Assembly: GCF_030818575.1 (NCBI RefSeq)
Contig: NZ_JAUTAL010000001.1
Location: forward strand, 1,054,001-1,118,000
Source of the DNA: Chryseobacterium camelliae
GTDB lineage: Bacteria; Bacteroidota; Bacteroidia; Flavobacteriales; Weeksellaceae
DNA length: 64,000 bases
Reading direction: 5' to 3'
The position numbers and the translations under genes are program-made. How positions within the stretch are numbered: position 1 is the stretch's first letter; the number at the start of each line of letters is the position of its first letter. Below, in pieces: positions 1 through 9,128 of the stretch. The notes below the pieces were generated by a model. The model had not been told where the DNA came from. It searched no databases and saw nothing but the letters and a program-made list of their open reading frames with translations.

Positions 1-2441
1 CCGAGTCTTTCATAGGCAATCTTTAAAAGCTGTTCAGCCGTATTATCAGGATGGCGGGCTCCGGCCATCGGCGTCATTCCCATATTGATAAATTTAAGGT
101 CTTTGGCGCGGGCATACTCAACGAGCTTGATGATTAAGGCATCAACGCTTCCGTTGGGGGTATCCTCCTTCTTACGGATCATGTCATAGCTGCATTCATC
201 CGGCGCACAGTGCGGGATGATATTCAGGAAAGCGACACAGCGGCCTTCAGGATCAAGAATAAGGATCAGGTCCTGGTTTCTGACCACTTCACGGTCAAAC
301 ATCCCTTCTGCAAACACGATTTCCTTCTTGTCAGATTCTGTCAGCCATTCATCCGAAACCGCCTGAATCTGGTCTATCGTGGCATCATCCTGGGGCGCAA
401 ACCTGATTTCTGTGGTATATCCGGCTTTTTCGAGCCCGTTGACGCCATTCCTGATCGATTTCCTTTCTTTTCCGGAAAGGCTGAAATTTTCAGCATCCAG
501 CAATGCATCCTGGCCGATAAAGAGCTTTTGTTTCCCTGAAGACGGAAAATAGGAGAGTCCATCTTCACCTACCCGGTAATAGCAGGTTTTAAGGCTGTTC
601 TTCCGGCAGTAATTTTCAAATTCTTCAATCACGGTCACTTTATCTTCTGCGGCACATACCGGCTCTTCCAGAACAACGGCAAAGCCGTTGGCGGTCCGGA
701 ATGATACGAATCCTTCTGCCTCTTCGGAAAAGAACAGCTGCTTATCCTGCGCCAGTTTGAAATAATCCAGGGATGAGGCCCCATATTCTTCCACAAGGTC
801 TTCGGCATCCTCATATTTTTCCGTATTGTCATCCGTCCCTTTGTGTATATTGCTCCTGTACAGGGAAAAAATAAGGATCAGCCAGGAAATGGCACCCAGG
901 ATAAAGTTCAGGTTCTGGAAGTCCCTTGCAAAACCTGTACGGGCCACCAGTCCGGAATCGCTGAACAAAAGGAAAGTATGGAGGGTATAATAAAAAGCTT
1001 CCTCTTTGGTGAAATCTATTCCGAAATGGGATTTGCTGATAAAATAGAAGCTGAGGTAATTAAAAATAAAAATAGCGACGAAGATTCCCGTAAACCAGCC
1101 GAACCCGCGCTGAAGCGAAATCCTTTTCGTCCTGAGGATATATTCTTTTCGGCTGTAGATCAGCAGTCCCAGGGTAGCCAGGGCAAAAAGGGCTTCCTCA
1201 TAATCCAGGGCTTTTGCCAGGTTGAACACTATAGACATCACCGTAAAAGCTACTGCGAAATACCAGGCTCTCCGGGTACCTTTAAACAGATGGGCTGAGG
1301 TAACCAGAAGCAGCACACCGGCAATCAGCGTCAGTGTCTTGGAAAGGTGGATGACATCCAGAGCCAGGTAACCCTTGATAATGTGAAGACGGTCTGCCAG
1401 GGCAGGTGTGATTACAGAAAGAATATTGATGATGCCGAGAAAAAAAATCATGACCACCGGAATCATGCGGGCAAGAAGCTTCCTTCCGCTCCAGAGGTAG
1501 GCAGCAATACCGGCCAGCAGGGGAAGCCAGAATTCAAACAACCGGTACAAAAGAGTAATTCCGAGTCCGTCTGCATGCTCGTATCCGAAGCTAACCAGAA
1601 TGTAGGTCAGAGAAAATTCCACAGCTCCCAATCCCCTAAGGAAAGGCGAAATAATCATCAGTACAACGGACACCACATAAGAAATGGCAGCGGCTGAAAA
1701 AGATGCCGGTGTACTTAAGGCGTACATGGCGATCATCAGGTGGAATACCCCGCAAAATTCTATTCCTACAGAGATCAATACGGTAATCATGAAACTTTTC
1801 CGGTCTATTTCACTGTTGAAGATTTCTTCAGATGAACGGATCAGCCGGGGAAATTTTCTCTCCGTAAAACGGTACAATGCGTTCTTTTTCCGGAATGAGA
1901 TAAAAATACCGTACAGTGCGAATACCAAAATACCAAGCACCGCAATTCCGGACCAGCTGCTGCTGAAGTTTTTATTGATGAAAAGCGCATACACCATCAG
2001 CGGCAGGCCAACAACCAGAACGGTAAGCAGCCCTACAAAACCATACACGGCACTGGCCTGGTGAATAGAAGCCGTATTGTAACCTTTGGTCCTGATGTTT
2101 CTCGGCAGATAAGCCAGAGAACTTACGCCTCCGGCCGGCAGGAAAACACTCAGAAAATTGCGCTTCAGGAATAAGCTGACTGCTTCAGGCAGTTTCAGGG
2201 CAAGGCCGGCACTCCGGAAGCTGGTAACATACATAAGGCCCTGTAGAATAATATAGATCACGGACAGGACGATCCCTGCGAGTATCCATTCCGTTTTGGA
2301 ACTTTTAAGCTGCGGCCCAATAGAAGCAAGCTCATGCCGTTCACTTCTGAAGAAGACAAAGGCAAGCAGTAAAACAAGGAAAGCGAGCAGCTCTTTCCAG
2401 CGGATCTGCCTGAACATTGCCGACAGTTTGAATTTTTTCAT
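1..2441 (-). CDS. mprF: MprF-like phosphatidylglycerol lysyltransferase/flippase, 3' end cut by window edge
   Basis: Multi-pass inner-membrane protein expected to add lysine (or another amino acid) to phosphatidylglycerol and flip the product outward, lowering the negative surface charge and raising resistance to cationic peptides. The translation from the ATG at 2441 opens MKKFKLSAMF and shows many hydrophobic helices with the typical FLPAGGVSSLAYLPR stretch of the flippase half. The C-terminal DUF2156 (GNAT-fold) half carries the family stretch LNIIPHCAPDECSYDMIRKK and, near the window edge, NMGMTPMAGARHPDN. About 813 codons are present; MprF proteins are usually near 850, so roughly 40 residues lie outside. 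Family known by motif; the exact amino acid transferred cannot be told. Open reading frames on the opposite strand here are shadows. Confidence 0.9.
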   Translation of the reverse strand, partial: MKKFKLSAMFRQIRWKELLAFLVLLLAFVFFRSERHELASIGPQLKSSKTEWILAGIVLSVIYIILQGLMYVTSFRSAGLALKLPEAVSLFLKRNFLSVFLPAGGVSSLAYLPRNIRTKGYNTASIHQASAVYGFVGLLTVLVVGLPLMVYALFINKNFSSSWSGIAVLGILVFALYGIFISFRKKNALYRFTERKFPRLIRSSEEIFNSEIDRKSFMITVLISVGIEFCGVFHLMIAMYALSTPASFSAAAISYVVSVVLMIISPFLRGLGAVEFSLTYILVSFGYEHADGLGITLLYRLFEFWLPLLAGIAAYLWSGRKLLARMIPVVMIFFLGIINILSVITPALADRLHIIKGYLALDVIHLSKTLTLIAGVLLLVTSAHLFKGTRRAWYFAVAFTVMSIVFNLAKALDYEEALFALATLGLLIYSRKEYILRTKRISLQRGFGWFTGIFVAIFIFNYLSFYFISKSHFGIDFTKEEAFYYTLHTFLLFSDSGLVARTGFARDFQNLNFILGAISWLILIFSLYRSNIHKGTDDNTEKYEDAEDLVEEYGASSLDYFKLAQDKQLFFSEEAEGFVSFRTANGFAVVLEEPVCAAEDKVTVIEEFENYCRKNSLKTCYYRVGEDGLSYFPSSGKQKLFIGQDALLDAENFSLSGKERKSIRNGVNGLEKAGYTTEIRFAPQDDATIDQIQAVSDEWLTESDKKEIVFAEGMFDREVVRNQDLILILDPEGRCVAFLNIIPHCAPDECSYDMIRKKEDTPNGSVDALIIKLVEYARAKDLKFINMGMTPMAGARHPDNTAEQLLKIAYERL

Positions 2442-2754
2442 GTACAGTTTTTTATCTGTTCTTATTTGCAGGCATAAAAATAAATAAAATCCCAAGACCT
2501 GCGGGATTAATTTTCATGAGTTAAATATTTTTCCGTAAGATGCGATAGTAGTCATTGACCATAGTTATTTACGTTGAATTTGAATGGTTTTAGATTGTAA
2601 TGTCTTGACTTTTATTGTGTTATTCAATCGGTTTGACAGAGTTAAATGAATTTTTCTATAATGTGAATTCTCCCTGTTGTGATGTTATTATAATGTGTAC
2701 ATTTAAATACATGTATTTTTTCACAATACATCAACCATAAACAAACTAATTATC
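2442..2754. other. AT-rich intergenic region with a 14-bp palindrome
   Basis: No gene is visible. It separates the divergent mprF-like and lipoprotein genes, so it should hold both promoters. A perfect palindrome AAATACATGTATTT lies at 2705-2718, 36 bases before the lipoprotein start; it could be an operator but has no match I can name. No clear TTTG / TAnnTTTG pair was found. Confidence 0.4.
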
Positions 2755-3699
2755 ATGAAAAAAACATCATTAATGAATGCAGTTTTTGCATTGATGACAG
2801 GGCTGTTCCTATACAGCTGTCAGCAGAACCTCGAAGATCCTGCTAAAGAAAATCCACAGAATACGGCCAAATCATCCATGAAAGCAGCACCTGACCCCAA
2901 TAAGATGCTGAAGTTCGCGAGTTTGGACGAATACGATAACTTTTTATCGGATGCAGATTTCAGGAACGATAAAATAGCCAATACCGATTATTCCTCACTC
3001 AGGAGTTCCCTCGATGAATTCGATGCCAGATTTAAGTCTGCCGATACCGTGGATATCGATCAGGACCCGGCGATAAACGACACCATCTACGAAGATTTTG
3101 AACTGTTGCCTCTTATCCTGAACCGTGATAAACTGGTACAAATGGGCGATTATATTGTGCGTGTGGATGTGCCTGCGGAAAAAGCCTATGCCGTGGATGC
3201 CGGTAATGCCAATGCCGTACATATCCTTCTCAATGATCCTGCGAACAGTGCCGTTAAGCCGTTCAGTACCAAGGAGGAGATGATCGGCTACCTATTCCAT
3301 CTTGTTTTATGTAAAGACCGTTGGGCATTGTATAAAAACATCACCACGAATACCTATTGCAGCAGCAGGAAAAGGACCAGGAAGATGCTGGCTTATCAGC
3401 ATGCGGGCATTTATTTTGAAGTGAAAGCAGAGGCCAGGGCCCAGAAAAAATGGCTGATATGGTGGAATGACTACAGCCAGTATCCAACTATCCCTTATGT
3501 ATCTTACACTTTAACCCAAAGATGCGGATATACCCAGAGCTGGAGCGGAAATCCGCTTAACTTCGGACCAGATTATATTCATAACGGTAACAGGGCTTCC
3601 TTTACGATTTACAAACACTGGAAAGCACTCAAAAGCTATAATGTAAAAGCTACGATCGGAGGATGCTGGGGCAACCAGACTTTCCAGATCCAGGATTAA
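2755..3699 (+). CDS. Hypothetical lipoprotein, 314 aa
   Basis: The N-terminus MKKTSLMNAVFALMTGLFLYSC is a lipoprotein signal with a lipobox LYSC, so the mature protein should be anchored through Cys22. After an acidic segment (about residues 30-120) comes a part richer in Trp, Tyr and Cys (about 185-310), including RCGYTQSWSGNP and GGCWGNQ near the end. I do not recognise the family. It stands alone between a divergent mprF-like gene and a convergent glycosidase pair, and is followed by a good hairpin terminator at 3727, so it is probably monocistronic. Function unknown; an outer-membrane or periplasmic role is inferred from the signal only. Confidence 0.8.
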   Translation: MKKTSLMNAVFALMTGLFLYSCQQNLEDPAKENPQNTAKSSMKAAPDPNKMLKFASLDEYDNFLSDADFRNDKIANTDYSSLRSSLDEFDARFKSADTVDIDQDPAINDTIYEDFELLPLILNRDKLVQMGDYIVRVDVPAEKAYAVDAGNANAVHILLNDPANSAVKPFSTKEEMIGYLFHLVLCKDRWALYKNITTNTYCSSRKRTRKMLAYQHAGIYFEVKAEARAQKKWLIWWNDYSQYPTIPYVSYTLTQRCGYTQSWSGNPLNFGPDYIHNGNRASFTIYKHWKALKSYNVKATIGGCWGNQTFQIQD

Positions 3700-3726
3700 T
3701 ATTATTAAGATGAAAAAATACATGGG

Positions 3727-3753
3727 ACTGCCTTAGTAATTAAGGCAGTTTTT
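3727..3753 (+). terminator. Rho-independent terminator after the lipoprotein gene
   Basis: Stem ACTGCCTTA / TAAGGCAGT (9 bp, perfect) with loop GTAAT, followed by a T run. It starts 27 bases after the lipoprotein stop; on the other strand it lies beyond the fucosidase stop and may serve both. Confidence 0.8.
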
Positions 3754-3783
3754 ATATTTTAATGAGGTATCTTAATTTTTCAA

Positions 3784-5883
3784 TCACTTCATCTGTATAC
3801 CGATTTCTGCGGCAGTCATCCCTTTTCCGGACAGAATTTCAGAAGCCTTGAAACGGATGAAGCGTACCAAAGCCGGTTTTTTCAAGATCATGACCTGTTC
3901 AGCCGGGTTCGCTTTAATGTTTGAAAACTCTCCGTCTGCTGCCCTTTGCCACCGTATGCCATCCTCACTTGTTTCTATACTGTAATGAGTAACGGTCCCG
4001 GATAGGTCTCCGTCCTGTCGTGGCAGATAGGTAACGGCCTTTACGTTCTGCTTCCGGCCCATGTCAATCACTATTTCAGAAGGCATGGATGAAGCCTGAT
4101 AAAATGTTTCGGGACGGTCATCGATAGCATATTCAGCAGGATTTGTCTTGCCCGAAGGTTTCGGCTGTACGGGTTTCCATCCTGTTTTTACGGGTCCTGA
4201 CTGTAGGACAGCCACCTGGCTCTGCTGGTCTTCGAGAAAGGCCATAGCCTTTACCAATCCGCCATCAGGTAACCGGAGTGGTTTGCGGTACCTTGAAGAG
4301 GAGCGGGTAGGTGTACTGCCATCCAGCGTATAATAGATTTTTGAACCATTTTGTGAAGATTCGATACTGATTTGCCCGTTCTGATTCCTTGTAATAACTG
4401 GTTTTCTGAGCAATTCAGGTTCATAATACAATCCGAAATCACTCAGCGCAATAGCTACGGGAGAAATGGTAATTATAAGCCTGATCCTGGAGGCTGTAAC
4501 CGGATTTTGAAGCCGTATCAGGCGGTTGGGACCGATGCTTGTAGCAGCAGCGATCTTTTTCCATATTCCTCCGGAAAAAGCTTCAATTGTAAAAGCTTCA
4601 ATGCGCTGGCCTAGCTTGATATTTTCCCGCAGCCGAATGACATTGAAAGTTGTTTCGGCGGGGAGTGATACTGTAAGTTCCGGTGTGGTTTCGTTGTCAT
4701 CGGTTGCCCAGTAAGAATAGCGGTCATCATCCAGCAGGTGCTGCGGCCCGTATTGGGAAAGATTATTTCCGCGGGTATTACTGGCGGACAGGGAAGCACC
4801 CGCTGCAAGGTTTTTGGAAAAAGTCTTACGGAGGAGATATCCGAACTGCTGAAGCGATGCCACATCTTCCGGATTCAGCTGTCCATCAGGGTTTGGGGAG
4901 AGTCCAAGATCCAGGTTGGCTCCGCGGCCTACACTTTTGTAATAAAGATCCAGCAGTTCATCGGGTGTTTTGACGCGGCTGTTTTCACGGGCGTGGTAAA
5001 ACCATCCCGGACGGAGGGAGACATCGCACTCCGCCGGCATCCAGTATTTTCCGTTCCGGGTGCCTTCGGTACCCAGTTCATATCGGGTGAAGCCGTTGGA
5101 AGGCTGCCTTCCTTGTTCCGGAGCCTGGGGTTCGTAGGTAGCCCAGCAGGTTTCGCCGGCATGGCCTTCTTCGTTGCCTACCCAGCGGACATCCGGACCC
5201 ACATCGCCAAAAATCGCCGCTCCCGGCTGCATGCTCCGGATCATTGCCCAGGTGGTTTCCCAGCCGTAGTAGGATGAACGGTCTATTTTCCGGGTCTCCC
5301 GGCTGCCGCCGTAATATCCGTCTCCTCCGTTAGCACCGTCATGCCAGGAGATAAAGATTTTACCGTAGCTACTATACAGTTCTTTCAGCTGCCTGCGGTA
5401 TATTTCAACATACTCCGGTGTGCCGTAATAAGGGCTGTTGCGGTCCCAGGGAGAGCAGTAGATGCCCAGTTTCATATCCAGCTGCTCACAGGCTTCCCGG
5501 TATTCCTGTACCATATCGCCCTTTCCGTTTTTCCACGGACTTTTACGGATGCTGTGTGCAGTAGTTTCCGTAGGCCACAGGCAGAGCCCGTCATGATGTT
5601 TGGCCACGACTATCACACCTTTGAACCCGCCGGCTTTAGCTGCTGCCACGATCTGGCGTGCATCAAACCGTGCAGGATTGATGAGTGCGGGGTCTTCATC
5701 TCCGTAGCCCCATTCACGGTCAGTGTACGTGTCTACGCCATAGTGTATGATGCAGTACATTTCCATTTCATGCCAGTCCAGCTGAGCTTGGGTAGGAAGG
5801 GCTCCGTAAGGCTGGGGAGCATTTTGTGCGGCACAGGGAAGGATACCTGCCATCAGTCCGCTCAGGAAGATCCACTTTTTCAT
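3784..5883 (-). CDS. Alpha-L-fucosidase, GH29, with CBM32-type modules
   Basis: Secreted glycoside hydrolase of 699 residues predicted to release alpha-L-fucose. A signal peptide (MKKWIFLSGLMAGILPCAAQ) is followed by the GH29 barrel, about residues 33-345, with the conserved KHHDGLCLW (95-103) and ISWHDGANG, where Asp182 is at the place of the family nucleophile. About 355-485 is an F5/8 type C (CBM32-like) module, about 495-555 a chitobiase-like YYTLDGSTPT module, and about 575-699 a second F5/8-like module. Its ATG overlaps the stop of the upstream beta-galactosidase in an ATGA, so the two are probably translationally coupled. Host-glycan or plant-glycan trimming is inferred; substrate linkage is not visible. 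Confidence 0.9.
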   Translation of the reverse strand: MKKWIFLSGLMAGILPCAAQNAPQPYGALPTQAQLDWHEMEMYCIIHYGVDTYTDREWGYGDEDPALINPARFDARQIVAAAKAGGFKGVIVVAKHHDGLCLWPTETTAHSIRKSPWKNGKGDMVQEYREACEQLDMKLGIYCSPWDRNSPYYGTPEYVEIYRRQLKELYSSYGKIFISWHDGANGGDGYYGGSRETRKIDRSSYYGWETTWAMIRSMQPGAAIFGDVGPDVRWVGNEEGHAGETCWATYEPQAPEQGRQPSNGFTRYELGTEGTRNGKYWMPAECDVSLRPGWFYHARENSRVKTPDELLDLYYKSVGRGANLDLGLSPNPDGQLNPEDVASLQQFGYLLRKTFSKNLAAGASLSASNTRGNNLSQYGPQHLLDDDRYSYWATDDNETTPELTVSLPAETTFNVIRLRENIKLGQRIEAFTIEAFSGGIWKKIAAATSIGPNRLIRLQNPVTASRIRLIITISPVAIALSDFGLYYEPELLRKPVITRNQNGQISIESSQNGSKIYYTLDGSTPTRSSSRYRKPLRLPDGGLVKAMAFLEDQQSQVAVLQSGPVKTGWKPVQPKPSGKTNPAEYAIDDRPETFYQASSMPSEIVIDMGRKQNVKAVTYLPRQDGDLSGTVTHYSIETSEDGIRWQRAADGEFSNIKANPAEQVMILKKPALVRFIRFKASEILSGKGMTAAEIGIQMK

Positions 5884-7718
5884 TTACTTTCCGGTGTATT
5901 GTTCTGATCCAGGATGGCATGGTCGACGGTAGAAAGACGGGTGTGTCCGCTTTTCAGTTCATCGAAAACAATGACCTCGTTCTTACCTTTCCTAAGCCAG
6001 GAAGCCGGCACATAGATCGTCTGCTGCGGACCTATTTGCCAGTATTTTCCAAGGTTATGTCCGTTCAGGAATACAAATCCTTTTCCGAAATCCCGCATAT
6101 CCAGGTACATATCTGCAGGCTGATTTAGGGTAAAAGTTCCTTTATACAGGCCAGGCTGCCCGTCTTTTTGCTCAGCTGTCCGGCTGAAAGAGAAGTTGTT
6201 TACAGTACTAAACGGGAAGCGGTACATTTTCCATCCTGAAATCTCCTGTCCGTCAACGGAAACGGATTCTGTGATGCCATGACGGTTATCTGCGAGGTAT
6301 GGACCGTAATTGATGCGGCCGTTGTTTTCTACCCAAAGGTCCAGGGTGGCTCCTGAAGGGATGCCGGATAACGCTACTAAGTCCTGTTTCAGCCGCCGGT
6401 CCAGAGTGGTGATGTACTTTCCGTTAACATAGACCAGGGCATAATCTCTCAGCTCCCTGATTTTCAGCAATCCGCCTTTGCTAAGCGTTGTCCGGTAGAG
6501 TACGAAACCATACGCCTGTCCCAGATCCTCAAAAGACAGTGGTTTTGCTGATTGCTGCGGTTTAGGGAGCTGACTGAAAATATTGGCAAAACCGTCCAGT
6601 GGAATATCGGCGATCTTAACGGCAGGTTTCTTTGCCGGGACGTCCGGAATAGCCTGTCCTTTAGGAAGATGCTTCTCAATGACATTCCTGAAGGCAAAGA
6701 ATTTTTCAGTCGGGTTTCCCGCTTCATCAAGGGGAGCATCATAATCATAGCTGGATACCTGCGGAGCATACGGATTTTGTGCATTCATATTGGCTCCGTT
6801 CATAAATCCGCGGGTGGTACCGCCGTGGAACATATACATATTCACGGAAATGCCGGCTGATAAAAGTGCATCGAGCGTCTTGGCAGATTGTTCTGCCGAA
6901 ACATGCGCGTGCTTTTTACCCCAGTCATCAAACCATCCGGGATACCATTCCGCGACATAATACGGTCCTTTACCATTGTGGTACTGGTTGATGAGTGCTT
7001 TCACTTTTGCAGGGTCTTCCAGACCGTTGACTGCCGGCAGATAGCCGGGCAGGTAGCCTTTCGGCATCTGGTCTGCTCCGTCACAGGTAAACAAAATCCC
7101 GTCAAACCCGGCTTCTCTGAATATTTTCCGGTTCAGGTCGAGGTAATTTTTATCATCGCTGTAGGATCCGTATTCATTTTCAACCTGCACCATCAGAATA
7201 TTGCCGCCATGGGTAACCTGAAGCGGAGCAAGCTGCTTTGCCAGAGCATTGATATATCGGGTATAAGCAGCCACAAACTTAGGATCGGTACTCCTTACTT
7301 TCATTTGCGGGTCTTTTAAAAGCCACCACGGATAACCCCCGAATTCCCATTCAGCACAGACATATGGACTGGGCCGAAGCACTACCCATAAACCCTCTTC
7401 CTGAGCGGTTTTCACAAATGCGGCAATATCATTGTTCCCGCTGAAATCATAAGTTCCCGGTACTTCTTCATGTACATTCCAGAACACATAGGTGCCTATT
7501 GTATTCAGTCCCATGGCTTTGGCCATTTTCATCCGGTCGCGCCAGGCTTCTCTTGGGATGCGGGCACAGTGCATTTCCCCGGAGATCATCTGTAAAGGCT
7601 TTCCGTCGAGTAAAAAGTCGGAATCGCCCAGGGTGAACGTGTGATGTGCCTGCTGGCTGTAGCAGGGTGTAATAATACAGCAAAAGAGGCTGCCGAGAAT
7701 AAAAAGAAGTCTTTTCAT
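5880..7718 (-). CDS. Beta-galactosidase, GH35
   Basis: Secreted enzyme of 612 residues expected to remove terminal beta-galactose. I place the start at 7718 because MKRLLFILGSLFCCIITPCYSQ is a clear signal peptide; the frame is open 114 bases further upstream but that stretch does not look like part of the protein. GH35 landmarks are VENEYGS (acid/base Glu182) and YYVAEWYPGWFDDWG (nucleophile Glu257), with the usual GEMHCARIP and MYMFHGGT motifs. C-terminal jelly-roll domains end in a galactose-binding-like NLGKYWQIGPQ segment. The TGA overlaps the fucosidase ATG, forming a two-gene unit that could act in sequence on fucosylated galactosides. Confidence 0.92.
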   Translation of the reverse strand: MKRLLFILGSLFCCIITPCYSQQAHHTFTLGDSDFLLDGKPLQMISGEMHCARIPREAWRDRMKMAKAMGLNTIGTYVFWNVHEEVPGTYDFSGNNDIAAFVKTAQEEGLWVVLRPSPYVCAEWEFGGYPWWLLKDPQMKVRSTDPKFVAAYTRYINALAKQLAPLQVTHGGNILMVQVENEYGSYSDDKNYLDLNRKIFREAGFDGILFTCDGADQMPKGYLPGYLPAVNGLEDPAKVKALINQYHNGKGPYYVAEWYPGWFDDWGKKHAHVSAEQSAKTLDALLSAGISVNMYMFHGGTTRGFMNGANMNAQNPYAPQVSSYDYDAPLDEAGNPTEKFFAFRNVIEKHLPKGQAIPDVPAKKPAVKIADIPLDGFANIFSQLPKPQQSAKPLSFEDLGQAYGFVLYRTTLSKGGLLKIRELRDYALVYVNGKYITTLDRRLKQDLVALSGIPSGATLDLWVENNGRINYGPYLADNRHGITESVSVDGQEISGWKMYRFPFSTVNNFSFSRTAEQKDGQPGLYKGTFTLNQPADMYLDMRDFGKGFVFLNGHNLGKYWQIGPQQTIYVPASWLRKGKNEVIVFDELKSGHTRLSTVDHAILDQNNTPESK

Positions 7719-7902
7719 AATGGGTTGTTGGGCTGTTGTCCAAGCCTGTATCAGAGGCCGGAATGCGTATGGCAAGATACTAATATTACCGAATCCGGAA
7801 CAAATATGAAAACGGGATGTCAGATAAAGCAATAAAAGCTACCTGTACAGATGGTCATCCAGCCGGAATTTTTTACATTTAAACCTTAAAAATACTCAAA
7901 TA

Positions 7903-8484
7903 ATGACTGGAGAAAAAGAAGTGCTGCATTTCCTCCGTTCGCTGATGCCGTTTTCAGACCAGGGCTGGGACATCCTCAGGCCTGCACTTACGAGCCGTGA
8001 ATTCAGGAAGAATGATTTCCTTCTGGAGCAAGGAGCGGTCTGCCGTTCCCTGTTTTTTGTAGTAAAAGGCTACTGCAAGACGTATTATGAGATCGAAGGT
8101 GAGGTTAAAAATACAGGTTTTTTCTTTGAGAATGAAATCGTAACGAACATCAACAGCTTCGGTTCCGGGCAGAAATCTGACTTCAACATCGTTGCCTGTG
8201 AAGACTTGTCAGCGGTTGTCTTTGACCGGGAAAAGCTGTTTGAGATTTCAAAACATTCGGCGGAGGTTGAAGCATTGGGAAGGAGCTGCATCCGGAGGTA
8301 TGCGGTTCGGCAGGAAGAACTGCTGACCGTTTTTCAGCTGTATTCTGCTGAAGAAAGGCTGGAATACCTCGAGAAGAACAGGCCGGAACTTGTACAGCGG
8401 GTGCCGCTTTCCCAGCTGGCTTCATTTCTTGGAGTCCGAAGGGAAACTCTAAGCCGCATCAGGAGGCGCAGGGTTTCAAGGTGA
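7903..8484 (+). CDS. Crp/Fnr family transcriptional regulator
   Basis: Cytoplasmic regulator of 193 residues. The first 120 residues form a cyclic-nucleotide-binding-like beta barrel (FRKNDFLLEQGAVCRSLFFV, then VVFDREKLFEI), and the C-terminus has a short winged helix (VPLSQLASFLGVRRETLSRIRRR), matching the length and layout of the small Bacteroidota Crp/Fnr paralogues. No Fe-S cysteine cluster or complete phosphate-binding cassette is evident, so cAMP binding is doubtful. A perfect CRP-type palindrome sits just after the stop (8491-8506), before the VOC gene, suggesting local control of that gene. Start ATG is the first one in frame. Confidence 0.9.
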   Translation: MTGEKEVLHFLRSLMPFSDQGWDILRPALTSREFRKNDFLLEQGAVCRSLFFVVKGYCKTYYEIEGEVKNTGFFFENEIVTNINSFGSGQKSDFNIVACEDLSAVVFDREKLFEISKHSAEVEALGRSCIRRYAVRQEELLTVFQLYSAEERLEYLEKNRPELVQRVPLSQLASFLGVRRETLSRIRRRRVSR

Positions 8485-8490
8485 AAATTA

Positions 8491-8506
8491 TGTGACGATT
8501 GTCACA
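8491..8506. promoter_or_regulatory. CRP-like operator TGTGA-N6-TCACA
   Basis: The sequence TGTGACGATTGTCACA is a perfect inverted repeat matching the E. coli CRP consensus TGTGA-N6-TCACA. It lies 7 bases after the Crp/Fnr gene and 50 bases before the VOC gene start, so it is well placed to control the VOC gene. A TTCCTTTG box, one base off TAnnTTTG, follows around 8529. Binding by the adjacent regulator is inferred. Confidence 0.6.
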
Positions 8507-8555
8507 GGGCACTGTTTCTTAAAAGATCTTCCTTTGTACAAAAAAATAAGTCATT

Positions 8556-8969
8556 ATGCAAAAATTAAGAAAGATCGACGAACACACCAATGTGATCACG
8601 TGGTTTGAAATCCCGGTATCAGACCTGGACCGGGCAAAAAGTTTTTATGAAACTATTTTAGACATCAAAATGGTCAGGAAAGGGGACGGTGAAGATGAAG
8701 GCATTTTCTTTCCTGCTGATCCTGATGTGGTTCAGGCTACTTCCGGAAGGGTAACCGGAGTGTTGGCCAAATCTGCCGGAAACCATCCTTCAGATCAGGG
8801 GACCATCATTTACCTGAATGCCAGCCCGAGTATTCAGGCCGTCCTGGACAGGGTAGTGCCGTCCGGAGGAAAGATTGCGGAACCGAAGCAGCTTTTCGGC
8901 CCCGTAGGATTGATTGCTGTGATCATTGACAGTGAGGGCAATAGGATCGGTCTGCATTCGGAATCATGA
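8556..8969 (+). CDS. VOC family (glyoxalase/bleomycin-resistance fold) protein
   Basis: A 137-residue single-domain protein with the beta-alpha-beta-beta-beta repeats of the VOC superfamily: TWFEIPVSDLDRAKSFYETI at residues 15-34 and, in the second half, IIYLNASPSIQAVLDRV and GLIAVIIDSEGNRIGLHSE. Metal ligands cannot be assigned with certainty. Members bind or detoxify small molecules; this one resembles the PhnB/YaeR-like stress proteins in length. It follows the Crp/Fnr gene and the CRP-like palindrome, so the pair may form a small regulated unit. Specific substrate unknown. Confidence 0.85.
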   Translation: MQKLRKIDEHTNVITWFEIPVSDLDRAKSFYETILDIKMVRKGDGEDEGIFFPADPDVVQATSGRVTGVLAKSAGNHPSDQGTIIYLNASPSIQAVLDRVVPSGGKIAEPKQLFGPVGLIAVIIDSEGNRIGLHSES

Positions 8970-9128
8970 CGTAAAGGGCATTTAGGCTGCTGCCTGCATA
9001 GGGAATGATGTGGTTTGAGTTGGTATGTTTATATTTGAAAATTGTTTCAATGTTTATTTCGGATAGAATATTGTAAAAACATTTCCGGAAAGTAATTGAG
9101 CTGCACTTTACAATAAAAACATACCACA

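Noticed and set aside
4738..5277. Plus-strand ORF of 179 codons opposite the fucosidase
   Set aside because: Mirror of a GC-rich, well-recognised enzyme gene; no own promoter or family pattern.
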